DNA from: Candidatus Omnitrophota bacterium
GTDB taxonomy: Bacteria > Omnitrophota > Gorgyraeia > Gygaellales > Profunditerraquicolaceae
Assembly (NCBI GenBank): GCA_020062065.1
Contig: JAGUWZ010000111.1
Span: 1-6,610, forward strand
DNA length: 6,610 bases
Direction: 5' to 3'
Shown here: positions 1 to 5,384 of the stretch, piece by piece
Numbering within the stretch: the first letter of the stretch is position 1
Layout of the letters: every line of letters starts with the position of its first letter
The notes under the pieces: model-generated
Told to the model about the DNA's origin: nothing
The model's input: only the letters and a program-made list of their open reading frames with translations
Databases searched by the model: none
Made by a program: the position numbers and the translations under genes

Positions 1-99
1 ACGCAGATTTAAAGATTTATCTGCGACTATCTGCGTTGGATTTGCGAAAATCTGCGTTAAAATTGGGTTGAAATTATCATTTTACTAGTTGTTAAATCA
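1..99 (+). repeat. Palindromic repeat element, copy 1 (left-truncated by window edge)
   Basis: This is the right part of the repeat seen complete at 2076-2240. One left-arm unit ACGCAGAT lies at 1-8, followed by a loop. Four right-arm units of the ATCTGCGT type follow at 19, 29, 40 and 50, spaced 10, 11 and 10 bases; the third is degenerate (ATTTGCG). The right flank (about 57-99) matches copies 2 and 4 almost base for base, including the TTACTAGTTGTTAAATCA stretch. Similarity fades after position 99. The rest of the left arm lies outside the window. The loop and the TTGG spacer match copy 2 rather than copies 3 and 4. Confidence 0.9.
68..97 (+). promoter_or_regulatory. Possible promoter carried in the right flank of the repeat, upstream of dxs
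   Basis: TTGAAA at 68-73 and TTAAAT at 92-97 are separated by 18 bases, a weak sigma-70-like pair; the -10 box matches the consensus at four of six positions. The pair lies 20 bases before the dxs start and within the conserved right flank of the repeat. The same flank recurs just before korD (TTGAAG at about 2203), so the repeat may carry a promoter. In copy 4 the flank points the other way, antisense to korC. This is inference from short AT-rich matches only. Confidence 0.25.
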
Positions 100-117
100 T
101 CTCAATTAAATTTAACA

Positions 118-2031
118 ATGTTATTAGAAAAAGTAAATTCTCCTCAGGACTTAAAGAAATTAAACCAGGAACAACTGCCGCTTTTGGCGCAGGAAATAAG
201 GCAGCGGATGATAGAGGTTGTTTCCCATACTGGCGGCCATCTTGCCTCAAGCCTCGGCGCAGTAGAGTTAGTGATTGCCTTGCATTATTGTCTGGATACG
301 CCGCAGGATAAGATAATTTTTGATGTGGGGCACCAGTCCTATGCCCACAAAATTTTAACCGGAAGAAATAAGGATTTCGATAGCTTAAGACAATACGGTG
401 GAATAAGTGGATTCCCCTCTAAAGAAGAATCTTGTTACGATACGTTTACCAGCGGACACAGTTCCACCGCCGTATCCTTGGCCCTGGGATTGGTCTGTGC
501 CAGAGATTATTTTAAGCCAACAGAGCATTTCCGGGTGGTAGCGGTAATCGGAGACGGTTCATTAAGCGGCGGATTATGTTTTGAAGGTTTAAATAATGCC
601 GGACATCTTAAAAAAGATATGCTGGTTATTTTGAATACAAACGAATTAAGCATTGCCCCTAATTCTGGGGCAATAAGCACTTATTTAAATAAGATTATTT
701 CTCTACCAATTTATAACCGTTTTCGTTCCTCTTTTGACAATTTTCTGGAATCCCGTGTTCCAAAAGGGAGGCGGTTGAAACAAATCGCCAACAAATTTGA
801 GGAGGGATTAAAAGGTTTATTTATCCCGGGGATTTTATTTGAAGAATTAGGATTCCGTTATTTTGGTCCATTGGACGGACATAATCTGGGAATTTTAGTC
901 CCCACATTAAAAAATATAATAGGAATTAAAGGTCCCCGCCTTCTACATATCGTTACCAAAAAAGGTAAGGGTTATGCTCCTGCAGAAAATGATCCAGTAA
1001 GATTTCACGGCGTCGGTTGTTTTGAGATTTCTACAGGTAGCCCCACGCCCAAAGCCCTGGTCAGTTCTAAAACTTATACACAAGTTTTCAGTGAGAAATT
1101 GGCGGATTTGGCTAAAACGAATGAAAAGATTATCGCCGTAACTGCTGCGATGCCGGAAGGCACGGGTTTAGATAGATTCCGGGATTTGTTTCCTAATAGA
1201 TTTTTTGATGTAGGTATTGCCGAGGCTCACGCGGTTTGTTTTGGCAGTGGATTAGCCGCGGCAGGACTTAGACCGGTTGTTGCGATATACTCTACGTTCT
1301 TACAAAGGGCTTATGACCAGCTCATTGAAGAAGCAGCATTACAAAATTTACCGATTATTTTTGCCATAGACCGCGCTGGATTAGTGGGAGAAGACGGAGT
1401 TACGCATCAAGGTGTTTTCGATATTGCTTTTCTAAGAAATATACCTAACTTGGTGATAATGGCACCCAGTAATGGCGTTGAACTGGAATACATGCTTGAG
1501 TTGGCATTAACTTTGGACAAACCCGTTGCTATAAGGTATCCTAAGTCCACCTGCCCGTTACCTTGTGTGCCTGTTAGTCCGTTACAATTAGCTAAATCAG
1601 AAGTATTAAAAGAAGGCAAAGACTTTACCCTGATTGCTTTGGGTAGTATGGTTGAAGTTTCGTTTAAGGCTTTAGAGCTTTTAAACAAGGAGGGGCTCTC
1701 GGGAACTTTGATTAATGCGCGTTTTGTAAAACCCATGGAAGAGAATCTTTTTATTGAACTTTCGGCAAAACCCAGGTTTATTTTTACAGTCGAAGATGGA
1801 ATTATTGACGGAGGATTTGGCAGCGCAGTTGCGGAAGTAATAGACAGGCCAGGGGACAGTGGTTTGTCTTCCGATAGGCAAAGCCATAGAGCGGTGATAA
1901 AAATCGGATTACCTGCCGAATTCATACCCCACGGCTCAAGAGATATTTTATTGGAGAGATATGGTTTAACTCCTCGGGGAATTGCAGGTAAGATACTTAA
2001 GTATATAAACAAAACTCAAAACTACCCTTAA
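118..2031 (+). CDS. dxs: 1-deoxy-D-xylulose-5-phosphate synthase
   Basis: The product joins pyruvate and D-glyceraldehyde 3-phosphate, releasing CO2, to give 1-deoxy-D-xylulose 5-phosphate. This is the first step of the MEP isoprenoid pathway and a precursor for thiamine diphosphate and pyridoxal phosphate. It is a cytosolic thiamine diphosphate enzyme. The 637 residues are close to the usual 620-640. The N-terminal cofactor domain has HLASSLG (41-47), DVGHQSYAHK (69-78), the GDG...NN cofactor motif (145-160) and LNTN, whose N175 should bind Mg. The pyrimidine-binding domain has the catalytic Glu369 in IAEAHAV, then YSTFLQRAYDQ (391-401), DRAG (418-421) and THQG (429-432). The C-terminal transketolase domain ends with IGLPAEFIPHG (596-606). 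The MLLEKVNSPQDL start is typical of the family although no Shine-Dalgarno sequence precedes it. Oddities: AEAH replaces the usual AEQH or AEEH, and about nine extra residues occur near 577-590. Identity is essentially certain. Confidence 0.98.
   Translation: MLLEKVNSPQDLKKLNQEQLPLLAQEIRQRMIEVVSHTGGHLASSLGAVELVIALHYCLDTPQDKIIFDVGHQSYAHKILTGRNKDFDSLRQYGGISGFPSKEESCYDTFTSGHSSTAVSLALGLVCARDYFKPTEHFRVVAVIGDGSLSGGLCFEGLNNAGHLKKDMLVILNTNELSIAPNSGAISTYLNKIISLPIYNRFRSSFDNFLESRVPKGRRLKQIANKFEEGLKGLFIPGILFEELGFRYFGPLDGHNLGILVPTLKNIIGIKGPRLLHIVTKKGKGYAPAENDPVRFHGVGCFEISTGSPTPKALVSSKTYTQVFSEKLADLAKTNEKIIAVTAAMPEGTGLDRFRDLFPNRFFDVGIAEAHAVCFGSGLAAAGLRPVVAIYSTFLQRAYDQLIEEAALQNLPIIFAIDRAGLVGEDGVTHQGVFDIAFLRNIPNLVIMAPSNGVELEYMLELALTLDKPVAIRYPKSTCPLPCVPVSPLQLAKSEVLKEGKDFTLIALGSMVEVSFKALELLNKEGLSGTLINARFVKPMEENLFIELSAKPRFIFTVEDGIIDGGFGSAVAEVIDRPGDSGLSSDRQSHRAVIKIGLPAEFIPHGSRDILLERYGLTPRGIAGKILKYINKTQNYP
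1846..1887 (+). other. Extra segment in the Dxs C-terminal domain, possibly repeat-derived
   Basis: These bases encode Dxs residues 577-590 (starting RPGDSG). From memory, E. coli Dxs has about 12 residues between its NEV and IGLP motifs, while this protein has about 21 between AEV and IGLP, so roughly nine are extra. The DNA contains GGGGACAG followed by TTTGTC, a short inverted match of the kind found in small interspersed repeats. No second copy exists in the window, so a repeat origin is only suspected. Confidence 0.35.
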
Positions 2032-2075
2032 GAAGTCTTGTAGCTACGTAAACGCAACGGGTAATACAAATAAAG

Positions 2076-2240
2076 TTAGCCAATTTAAGAACTACCTTTT
2101 TGAACGCAGATATACGCAGATTACACGCAGATATACGCAGATTTAAAGTTTTATCTGCGAGAATCTGCGTTGGATTTGCGAATATCTGCGTTAAAATGGG
2201 GTTGAAGTTATCATTTTACTAGTTGTTAAATCACCTTATA
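2076..2240 (+). repeat. Palindromic repeat element, copy 2 (complete, about 165 bp)
   Basis: This is the reference copy. A left flank (2076-2100, beginning TTAGCCAATTTAAG) is followed by four ACGCAGAT units at 2104, 2114, 2125 and 2135. A loop (2143-2152) leads to four ATCTGCGT-type units beginning at 2153, 2163, 2174 and 2184, then a right flank ending CACCTTATA. Both arms use 10, 11, 10 spacing, so the core can fold into an imperfect hairpin of about 45 pairs. Subterminal inverted repeats, ATTTAAGAACTA (2083-2094) and the complement of ATTTAACAACTA (2220-2231), match at 11 of 12 positions. TAAAG occurs at both edges (2071-2075 and 2239-2243), a possible but weak target duplication. The element fills most of the dxs-korD gap and ends seven bases before the korD start. 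No transposase is encoded. Confidence 0.92.
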
Positions 2241-2247
2241 AAGTGGA

Positions 2248-2487
2248 ATGGCTAAGATAATAATTGAGAGAGATAAATGTAAAGGTTGTCTACTTTGTGT
2301 CAGTGTTTGTCCTAAAGGCTTAATTATTGTAGATAAAGATTTAAATCAAAAAGGAGTTAACCCGGTAAAATTTTCACCGCTTGTAAGCAGGATCCCGTCG
2401 AAAGCAAGACAAGTCAACGATGAATGCTTGGGCTGCAGTTTGTGCGCTATCATGTGTCCGGATTGTTGTATTGAAGTGTATAAATAA
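2248..2487 (+). CDS. korD: 2-oxoacid:ferredoxin oxidoreductase, ferredoxin-like (delta) subunit
   Basis: This is a 79-residue dicluster ferredoxin subunit that should carry electrons from the catalytic KorA-KorB centre to soluble ferredoxin. Two complete 4Fe-4S motifs are present: C11-x2-C14-x2-C17-x3-C21-P and C60-x2-C63-x2-C66-x3-C70-P. Two further cysteines, C73 and C74, follow the second motif. The MAKIIIERDKCKGC opening is typical of the family. The GTGGA immediately before the ATG is too close to be a normal ribosome binding site. The loop between the clusters is about 12 residues longer than I expect for this subunit family. Its position directly before korABC identifies it as the delta subunit rather than a free ferredoxin. 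Which 2-oxoacid the enzyme uses (2-oxoglutarate, branched-chain or other) cannot be decided, so vorD is an equally defensible name. Confidence 0.9.
   Translation: MAKIIIERDKCKGCLLCVSVCPKGLIIVDKDLNQKGVNPVKFSPLVSRIPSKARQVNDECLGCSLCAIMCPDCCIEVYK
2371..2406 (+). other. Extra loop in KorD between the two clusters, possibly repeat-derived
   Basis: The segment encodes residues 42-53 (starting FSPLVSR). Related subunits, as I recall them, run from the NPV or HPV motif to the second CxxC in about nine residues; here it takes 21. The DNA around the insertion has nested inverted matches: CTTGT (2380-2384) with ACAAG (2409-2413), and GCTT (2379-2382) with AAGC (2402-2405), around a GGATCC. No other copy is present in this window. 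Confidence 0.35.
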
Positions 2488-2538
2488 TAATCGTTAATAA
2501 CCTTATTACTAAAGAATTGTAAAACTAATAGAAAACTC

Positions 2539-2636
2539 TTTGAACGCAGATACACGCAGATTACACGCAGATATACGCAGACGAAAAAGTTTTATCTGCG
2601 AGAATCTGCGTTTGATTTGCGAATATCTGCGTTAAA
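2539..2636 (+). repeat. Palindromic repeat, copy 3 (core only, without flanks)
   Basis: The core palindrome lies alone in the korD-korA gap. ACGCAG units at 2544, 2554, 2565 and 2575 mirror right-arm units at 2594, 2604, 2615 and 2625, again at 10, 11, 10 spacing. The loop (ACGAAAAAGTTTT) and the TTTG spacer match copy 4, not copies 1 and 2. Neither the TTAGCCAATTTAAG left flank nor the TTACTAGTTGTTAAATCA right flank is present. The remaining gap sequence (2488-2538 and 2637-2698) is AT-rich with nothing else I can identify. Confidence 0.9.
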
Positions 2637-2698
2637 TAAAAACTTCTCATTATTTTTGCAAAGATCAATAACTAACGTATATAACCTAGTAAACATTT

Positions 2699-3796
2699 AT
2701 GGTTAAAGATAAGCGAATATTAATGACAGGTAATGAAGCAATTGCCGAGGGAGCAATTCAGGCGGGCTGCCGATTCTACGCGGGGTATCCCATTACTCCC
2801 CAGAACGAGTTGACTGCATATATGGCAAAACATATGCCTGAGAGGGACGGGATATTTATTCAAGCAGAATCGGAACTATCTGCGATAAACATGGTTTTTG
2901 GTGCATCAGCAGCCGGGGTAAGGGCAATGACTTCTTCCTCAAGTCCTGGTATAAGCCTTAAACAGGAAGGTATTTCATATTTGGCTGGGACAGAACTTCC
3001 CTCAGTAATAGTGAATATGATGCGCGGTGGCCCGGGTTTAGGAAATATTGCTCCTGCCCAGTCCGATTATTTTCAGGCCACACGGGGGGGTGGACACGGC
3101 GATTATCACTCTATTGTTCTTAGTCCCTCATCAGTAGAGGAAGCGTATAATTTTATGTTTCTGGCTTTTGATCTGGCAGATAAATACCGTAATCCTGTAA
3201 TTATTCTCGGAGACGGAATGATAGGACAGATGATGGAGCCTTTAGAGCTGACAGCTGTCAGCTGTCAGCTCTCAGCTGAATACAAGAAACCATGGGCATT
3301 GACAGGGTGCAAGGCAAGATTACCCAATATAATCCGCTCGCTGTTTCTGGCCGAGGGTGCTTTGGAAGAGCGTAATCTTAAGTTGCAGAAAAAATATAAG
3401 GAAATACAAAAAGCAGAACAGCGCCTGGAGGAATTATTTTCAAGCGACGCCGAATTTATTCTGGTTGCCTACGGCGGCATGGCCAGGATTGTGAAGGGCA
3501 CGGTCAAGAAATTAAGAGAGAAAGGATTTAGGGCGGGTTTAATCCGCCCCATAACTCTTTGGCCCTTTCCTCAAGCAGGGATTACACAGATTTTAAACAG
3601 ATTACACAGAAAAAAACATCTTCCAATTTTTTTGGTAGTTGAAATGAGTTATGGCCAGATGTTAGAAGATGTAAAATTAGCGGTTGATGGTAAGGCAAAA
3701 GTAGAATTCTTAGGCAGGGCAGGAGGCGGAATTCCGACAGAAGAAGAAATAATAAATAAAATAAGAAGGAATGGAAAAAATCTTTTCTCGTCCTAA
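2699..3796 (+). CDS. korA: 2-oxoacid:ferredoxin oxidoreductase, alpha subunit
   Basis: The 365-residue alpha subunit pairs with KorB to oxidise a 2-oxoacid with CoA to acyl-CoA and CO2, reducing ferredoxin; the reaction is reversible. It contains the pyrimidine-binding and domain II parts of the enzyme. Visible motifs are GNEAIAEGAIQAG (11-23), YPITP (30-34, contacts the substrate carboxylate in this family), AESE (56-59), GGPGLG (110-115), GGGHGDYH (130-137) and LGDGMIGQMMEP (170-181). GLIRPITLWPFP (280-291) and FLVVEMSYGQMLEDV (311-325) mark domain II. No Shine-Dalgarno sequence precedes the ATG, but the protein start fits the family. The 3' end overlaps korB by 26 bases. Two segments are encoded by repeat-like DNA, residues 183-194 and 295-304, both in linkers, and the frame is intact. 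Automated annotation might call this VorB, because substrate preference is not readable from sequence. Confidence 0.93.
   Translation: MVKDKRILMTGNEAIAEGAIQAGCRFYAGYPITPQNELTAYMAKHMPERDGIFIQAESELSAINMVFGASAAGVRAMTSSSSPGISLKQEGISYLAGTELPSVIVNMMRGGPGLGNIAPAQSDYFQATRGGGHGDYHSIVLSPSSVEEAYNFMFLAFDLADKYRNPVIILGDGMIGQMMEPLELTAVSCQLSAEYKKPWALTGCKARLPNIIRSLFLAEGALEERNLKLQKKYKEIQKAEQRLEELFSSDAEFILVAYGGMARIVKGTVKKLREKGFRAGLIRPITLWPFPQAGITQILNRLHRKKHLPIFLVVEMSYGQMLEDVKLAVDGKAKVEFLGRAGGGIPTEEEIINKIRRNGKNLFSS
3245..3279 (+). repeat. In-frame palindromic heptamer repeat inside korA
   Basis: Positions 3245-3271 form a perfect palindrome of two 13-base arms (GAGCTGACAGCTG and its complement) around T3258. 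It contains the 18-base perfect palindrome AGCTGACAGCTGTCAGCT (3246-3263). The same region holds three tandem heptamers, TCAGCTG, TCAGCTC and TCAGCTG, from 3258 to 3278. It encodes KorA residues 183-194 (ELTAVSCQLSAE) without breaking the frame, in the linker between MMEP and KPWALTG, where I recall variable sequence in the family. The low-complexity, self-complementary composition contrasts sharply with the surrounding codons. Confidence 0.85.
3581..3610 (+). repeat. In-frame ATTACACAGA direct repeat inside korA
   Basis: ATTACACAGA occurs at 3581-3590 and again at 3601-3610, a 20-base period with TTTTAAACAG between; the match extends into flanking GATT and T or A runs. It encodes KorA residues 295-304 (ITQILNRLHR) followed by KKHL. 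Because 20 is not a multiple of three, the two copies are read in different frames. The ACAGATTACACAGA pattern resembles small interspersed repeats and the ACGCAGATTAC units outside the genes. It lies between WPFPQAG and the FLVVEMS strand, where the family normally has a shorter helix and turn. Confidence 0.75.
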
Positions 3797-4499
3797 ATCA
3801 TTAAGAAATATTTCAACCCATTACTGCCCTGGCTGCGGACACGGTATTGCGCACCGGCTCATTGCAGGAGTGGTGGATGAATTGGGAATAAGAGACAAAG
3901 TTATCGCGATTGCTCCTGTTGGTTGCGCGGTTCTTGCTTATGATTATTGGGACTTTGATTGCACGGAGGCAGCACATGGACGGGCTTTAGCAGTGGCAAC
4001 CGCAATAAAAAGAGTAAGACCACAAAATATAGTTTTTACTTATCAGGGTGACGGTGATTTGGCTGCTATAGGTACTAACGAGACCATACATGCTGCTAAT
4101 CGCGGAGAAAACCTCACCGTGATTTTTATCAATAACGCTGTTTATGGCATGACCGGCGGTCAGATGGCACCCACTACTCTTTTGGGTCAAAAGACAGCTA
4201 CCAGCCCTTTGGGCAGGAATGCGCAAAGGGAAGGATACCCTTTAAAAATCTCTGAAGTCTTGAGTCAGCTGTCTGGGGTAAAGTATATCGAACGGACATC
4301 TTTTTATTCTCCTCAAGAGATATTGAAGGCAAAAAGGGCAATAAAACTGGCATTCCAGAATCAAATTGAAGGGATAGGGTTTTCCCTGGTTGAGATATTA
4401 TCCCCGTGTCCGACTTACTGGGATATGAGTCCCCAAAAAGCAATGGAATGGATTGCTAATATAATGATTAAAGAATTTCCCTTAGGTAGAATCAAATAA
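3771..4499 (+). CDS. korB: 2-oxoacid:ferredoxin oxidoreductase, beta subunit
   Basis: The 242-residue beta subunit binds thiamine diphosphate and the cluster close to it, and forms the active site with KorA. CPGCGHG (19-25) opens the protein. C19, C22, C52 and C213 match the four cysteines that hold the 4Fe-4S cluster in two-subunit archaeal relatives such as Sulfolobus OFOR. The cofactor motif runs from GDGD (93-96) to NNAVYGMTGGQMAPTT (121-136). SPCPTYWDMSP (211-221) is typical near the C-terminus. Length is ordinary for KorB, perhaps slightly short. The MEKIFSRPKS start matches family openings. AAGAAGGA lies directly before the ATG with no spacing, inside the end of korA, so translation may be coupled through the 26-base overlap. 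No insertion of repeat type is evident in this gene. Confidence 0.95.
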   Translation: MEKIFSRPKSLRNISTHYCPGCGHGIAHRLIAGVVDELGIRDKVIAIAPVGCAVLAYDYWDFDCTEAAHGRALAVATAIKRVRPQNIVFTYQGDGDLAAIGTNETIHAANRGENLTVIFINNAVYGMTGGQMAPTTLLGQKTATSPLGRNAQREGYPLKISEVLSQLSGVKYIERTSFYSPQEILKAKRAIKLAFQNQIEGIGFSLVEILSPCPTYWDMSPQKAMEWIANIMIKEFPLGRIK

Positions 4500-4509
4500 T
4501 TTTTCGTTT

Positions 4510-4586
4510 ACCGCCAACCGCCTACCGTAAATACGATAAACGCTAAACACTGACGAGCAATAGCGAAGAGCGGCTAAACGCAAAAT
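4510..4586 (+). repeat. Heptamer-phased repeat in the korB-korC spacer
   Basis: Read in sevens from 4510 the spacer gives ACCGCCA, ACCGCCT, ACCGTAA, ATACGAT, AAACGCT, AAACACT, GACGAGC, AATAGCG, AAGAGCG, GCTAAAC, GCAAAAT. Neighbouring heptamers resemble one another and drift from one motif to the next. TAAACGC recurs at 4575-4581 after 4537-4543. The pattern resembles the heptanucleotide short tandem repeats described in cyanobacteria. It occupies most of the 111-base gap between korB and korC; no terminator or promoter is evident within it. Confidence 0.6.
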
Positions 4587-4610
4587 GTATCTAGACGAAG
4601 ATTGATAAAG

Positions 4611-5177
4611 ATGATTGAGCATATAATTATAGCAGGCGCTGGCGGTCAGGGTATAATGGTTTTAGGCAGGGTTTTAGCTGAGGCAGCCATGAAAGAGAAC
4701 AAACACGTAACCTGGCTTCCATCGTATGGAGCGGAGGTGCGTGGAGGCACAGCCAATTGTATGGTGGTTATTTCCGACGAAGAAGTGGGCTCTCCTTATA
4801 TTGATAAGGCCGATAGTATGATTATCATGAATGAGCCGTCTTTGTTACGTTTTTCATCTAGAATAAAAAATAATGGTTTATTAATCATCAACAGCTCTCT
4901 AGCTAAGTCACAGCCAGATATAAAGGCATGTGTTTTAAGATACCCTTTTACTGATATCGCTTTAAAAGTAGGTAATATTAAAGTTGCCAATATTGTTGCC
5001 TTGGGCTGTTTTATTGCTAAGACCAAACTTATTGATCTTGAGACAGTTAGGCAAGTTATAGATGATTTTGCACCAAAAGATAAAAGAGAATTGGCTGCAG
5101 TAAATAAAAAAGCCTTAAAAGCTGGTAAGGAATTGATAGAAGAACAAGGAGATCCTTCGGCGTATCTGGCGCCTTAA
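4611..5177 (+). CDS. korC: 2-oxoacid:ferredoxin oxidoreductase, gamma subunit
   Basis: The gamma subunit is the small domain III partner of the KorABCD complex and helps form the CoA-binding side of the enzyme. The 188 residues are usual in length. Motifs: IIIAGAGGQGI (5-15), PSYGAEVRGGTANC (37-50) and VVISDEEVGSP (52-62), all characteristic of the pyruvate/ketoisovalerate oxidoreductase gamma family. I place the start at ATG 4611, giving MIEHIIIAGAGGQG, with GAAG ten bases upstream. A TTG at 4602 would add three residues and cannot be excluded. The gene follows korB after a repeat-filled 111-base gap. The C-terminal residues from about GDPSAYLAP and the stop codon lie within a palindrome (5151-5182), so the tail may have been replaced by repeat sequence. 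Confidence 0.93.
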   Translation: MIEHIIIAGAGGQGIMVLGRVLAEAAMKENKHVTWLPSYGAEVRGGTANCMVVISDEEVGSPYIDKADSMIIMNEPSLLRFSSRIKNNGLLIINSSLAKSQPDIKACVLRYPFTDIALKVGNIKVANIVALGCFIAKTKLIDLETVRQVIDDFAPKDKRELAAVNKKALKAGKELIEEQGDPSAYLAP

Positions 5178-5182
5178 GGATC
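5151..5182. repeat. Palindromic repeat spanning the korC stop codon
   Basis: GATCCTT (5151-5157) pairs with AAGGATC (5176-5182), and inside it GGCG (5159-5162) pairs with CGCC (5170-5173). The korC stop codon TAA is at 5175-5177. GATCCTTCGGC...AGGATC palindromes of this kind are, as I recall, common interspersed repeats in environmental bacteria. A run TTTT follows at 5186-5189, so a weak terminator role is possible, but three bases separate the stem from the run and the run is short. Confidence 0.6.
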
Positions 5183-5196
5183 AAATTTTCCTTCTA

Positions 5197-5362
5197 TATA
5201 AGGTGATTTAATAACTAGTAAAATGATAATTTCAACCCAATTTTAACGCAGATTTTCGCAAATCAAACGCAGATTCTCGCAGATAAAACTTTTTCGTCTG
5301 CGTATATCTGCGTGCAATCTGCGTGTATCTGTGTTTAAAAAGGTAGTTCTTAAATTGGCTAA
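5197..5362 (-). repeat. Palindromic repeat element, copy 4 (complete, inverted)
   Basis: Read on the minus strand this matches copy 2 end to end (166 against 165 bases) with roughly ten differences and one small indel in the loop, about 93% identity by eye. The subterminal inverted repeats are ATTTAATAACTA (5206-5217) and the complement of ATTTAAGAACTA (5344-5355). The loop and TTTG spacer are of the copy 3 type. TAT borders both sides (5195-5197 and 5363-5365), too short to count as firm target duplication. The element fills the korC-gltX gap, with its right flank towards korC and its left flank towards gltX. Confidence 0.92.
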
Positions 5363-5384
5363 TATTGATGTTTGGGGAAAATTT

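Noticed and set aside
1..117. Thiamine diphosphate riboswitch before dxs or kor
   Set aside because: No THI-box core (CUGAGA with ACCUGA) is visible in any upstream region; the leaders consist of repeat sequence.
1407..2012. Long open frame on the minus strand opposite the 3' half of dxs
   Set aside because: It is a shadow of dxs; its translation has no recognisable motif, and the sense strand encodes a complete conserved enzyme.
2104..2191. CRISPR array
   Set aside because: The units are eight bases with two- or three-base spacers in two mirrored arms; there are no unique 30-base spacers and no cas genes.
2097..2197. Core hairpin as an intrinsic terminator after dxs
   Set aside because: The stem is followed on either strand by mixed sequence, not a uridine run, and the element lies as often before genes as after them.
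3084..3090. Run of seven G in korA as a phase-variation tract
   Set aside because: It encodes the conserved RGGGHGD motif in the normal frame, and seven bases is short for a contingency tract.
3771..3796. Frameshift or sequencing error at the korA-korB junction
   Set aside because: The 26-base overlap keeps both proteins at normal length with expected ends, so it is ordinary overlap of adjacent subunit genes.
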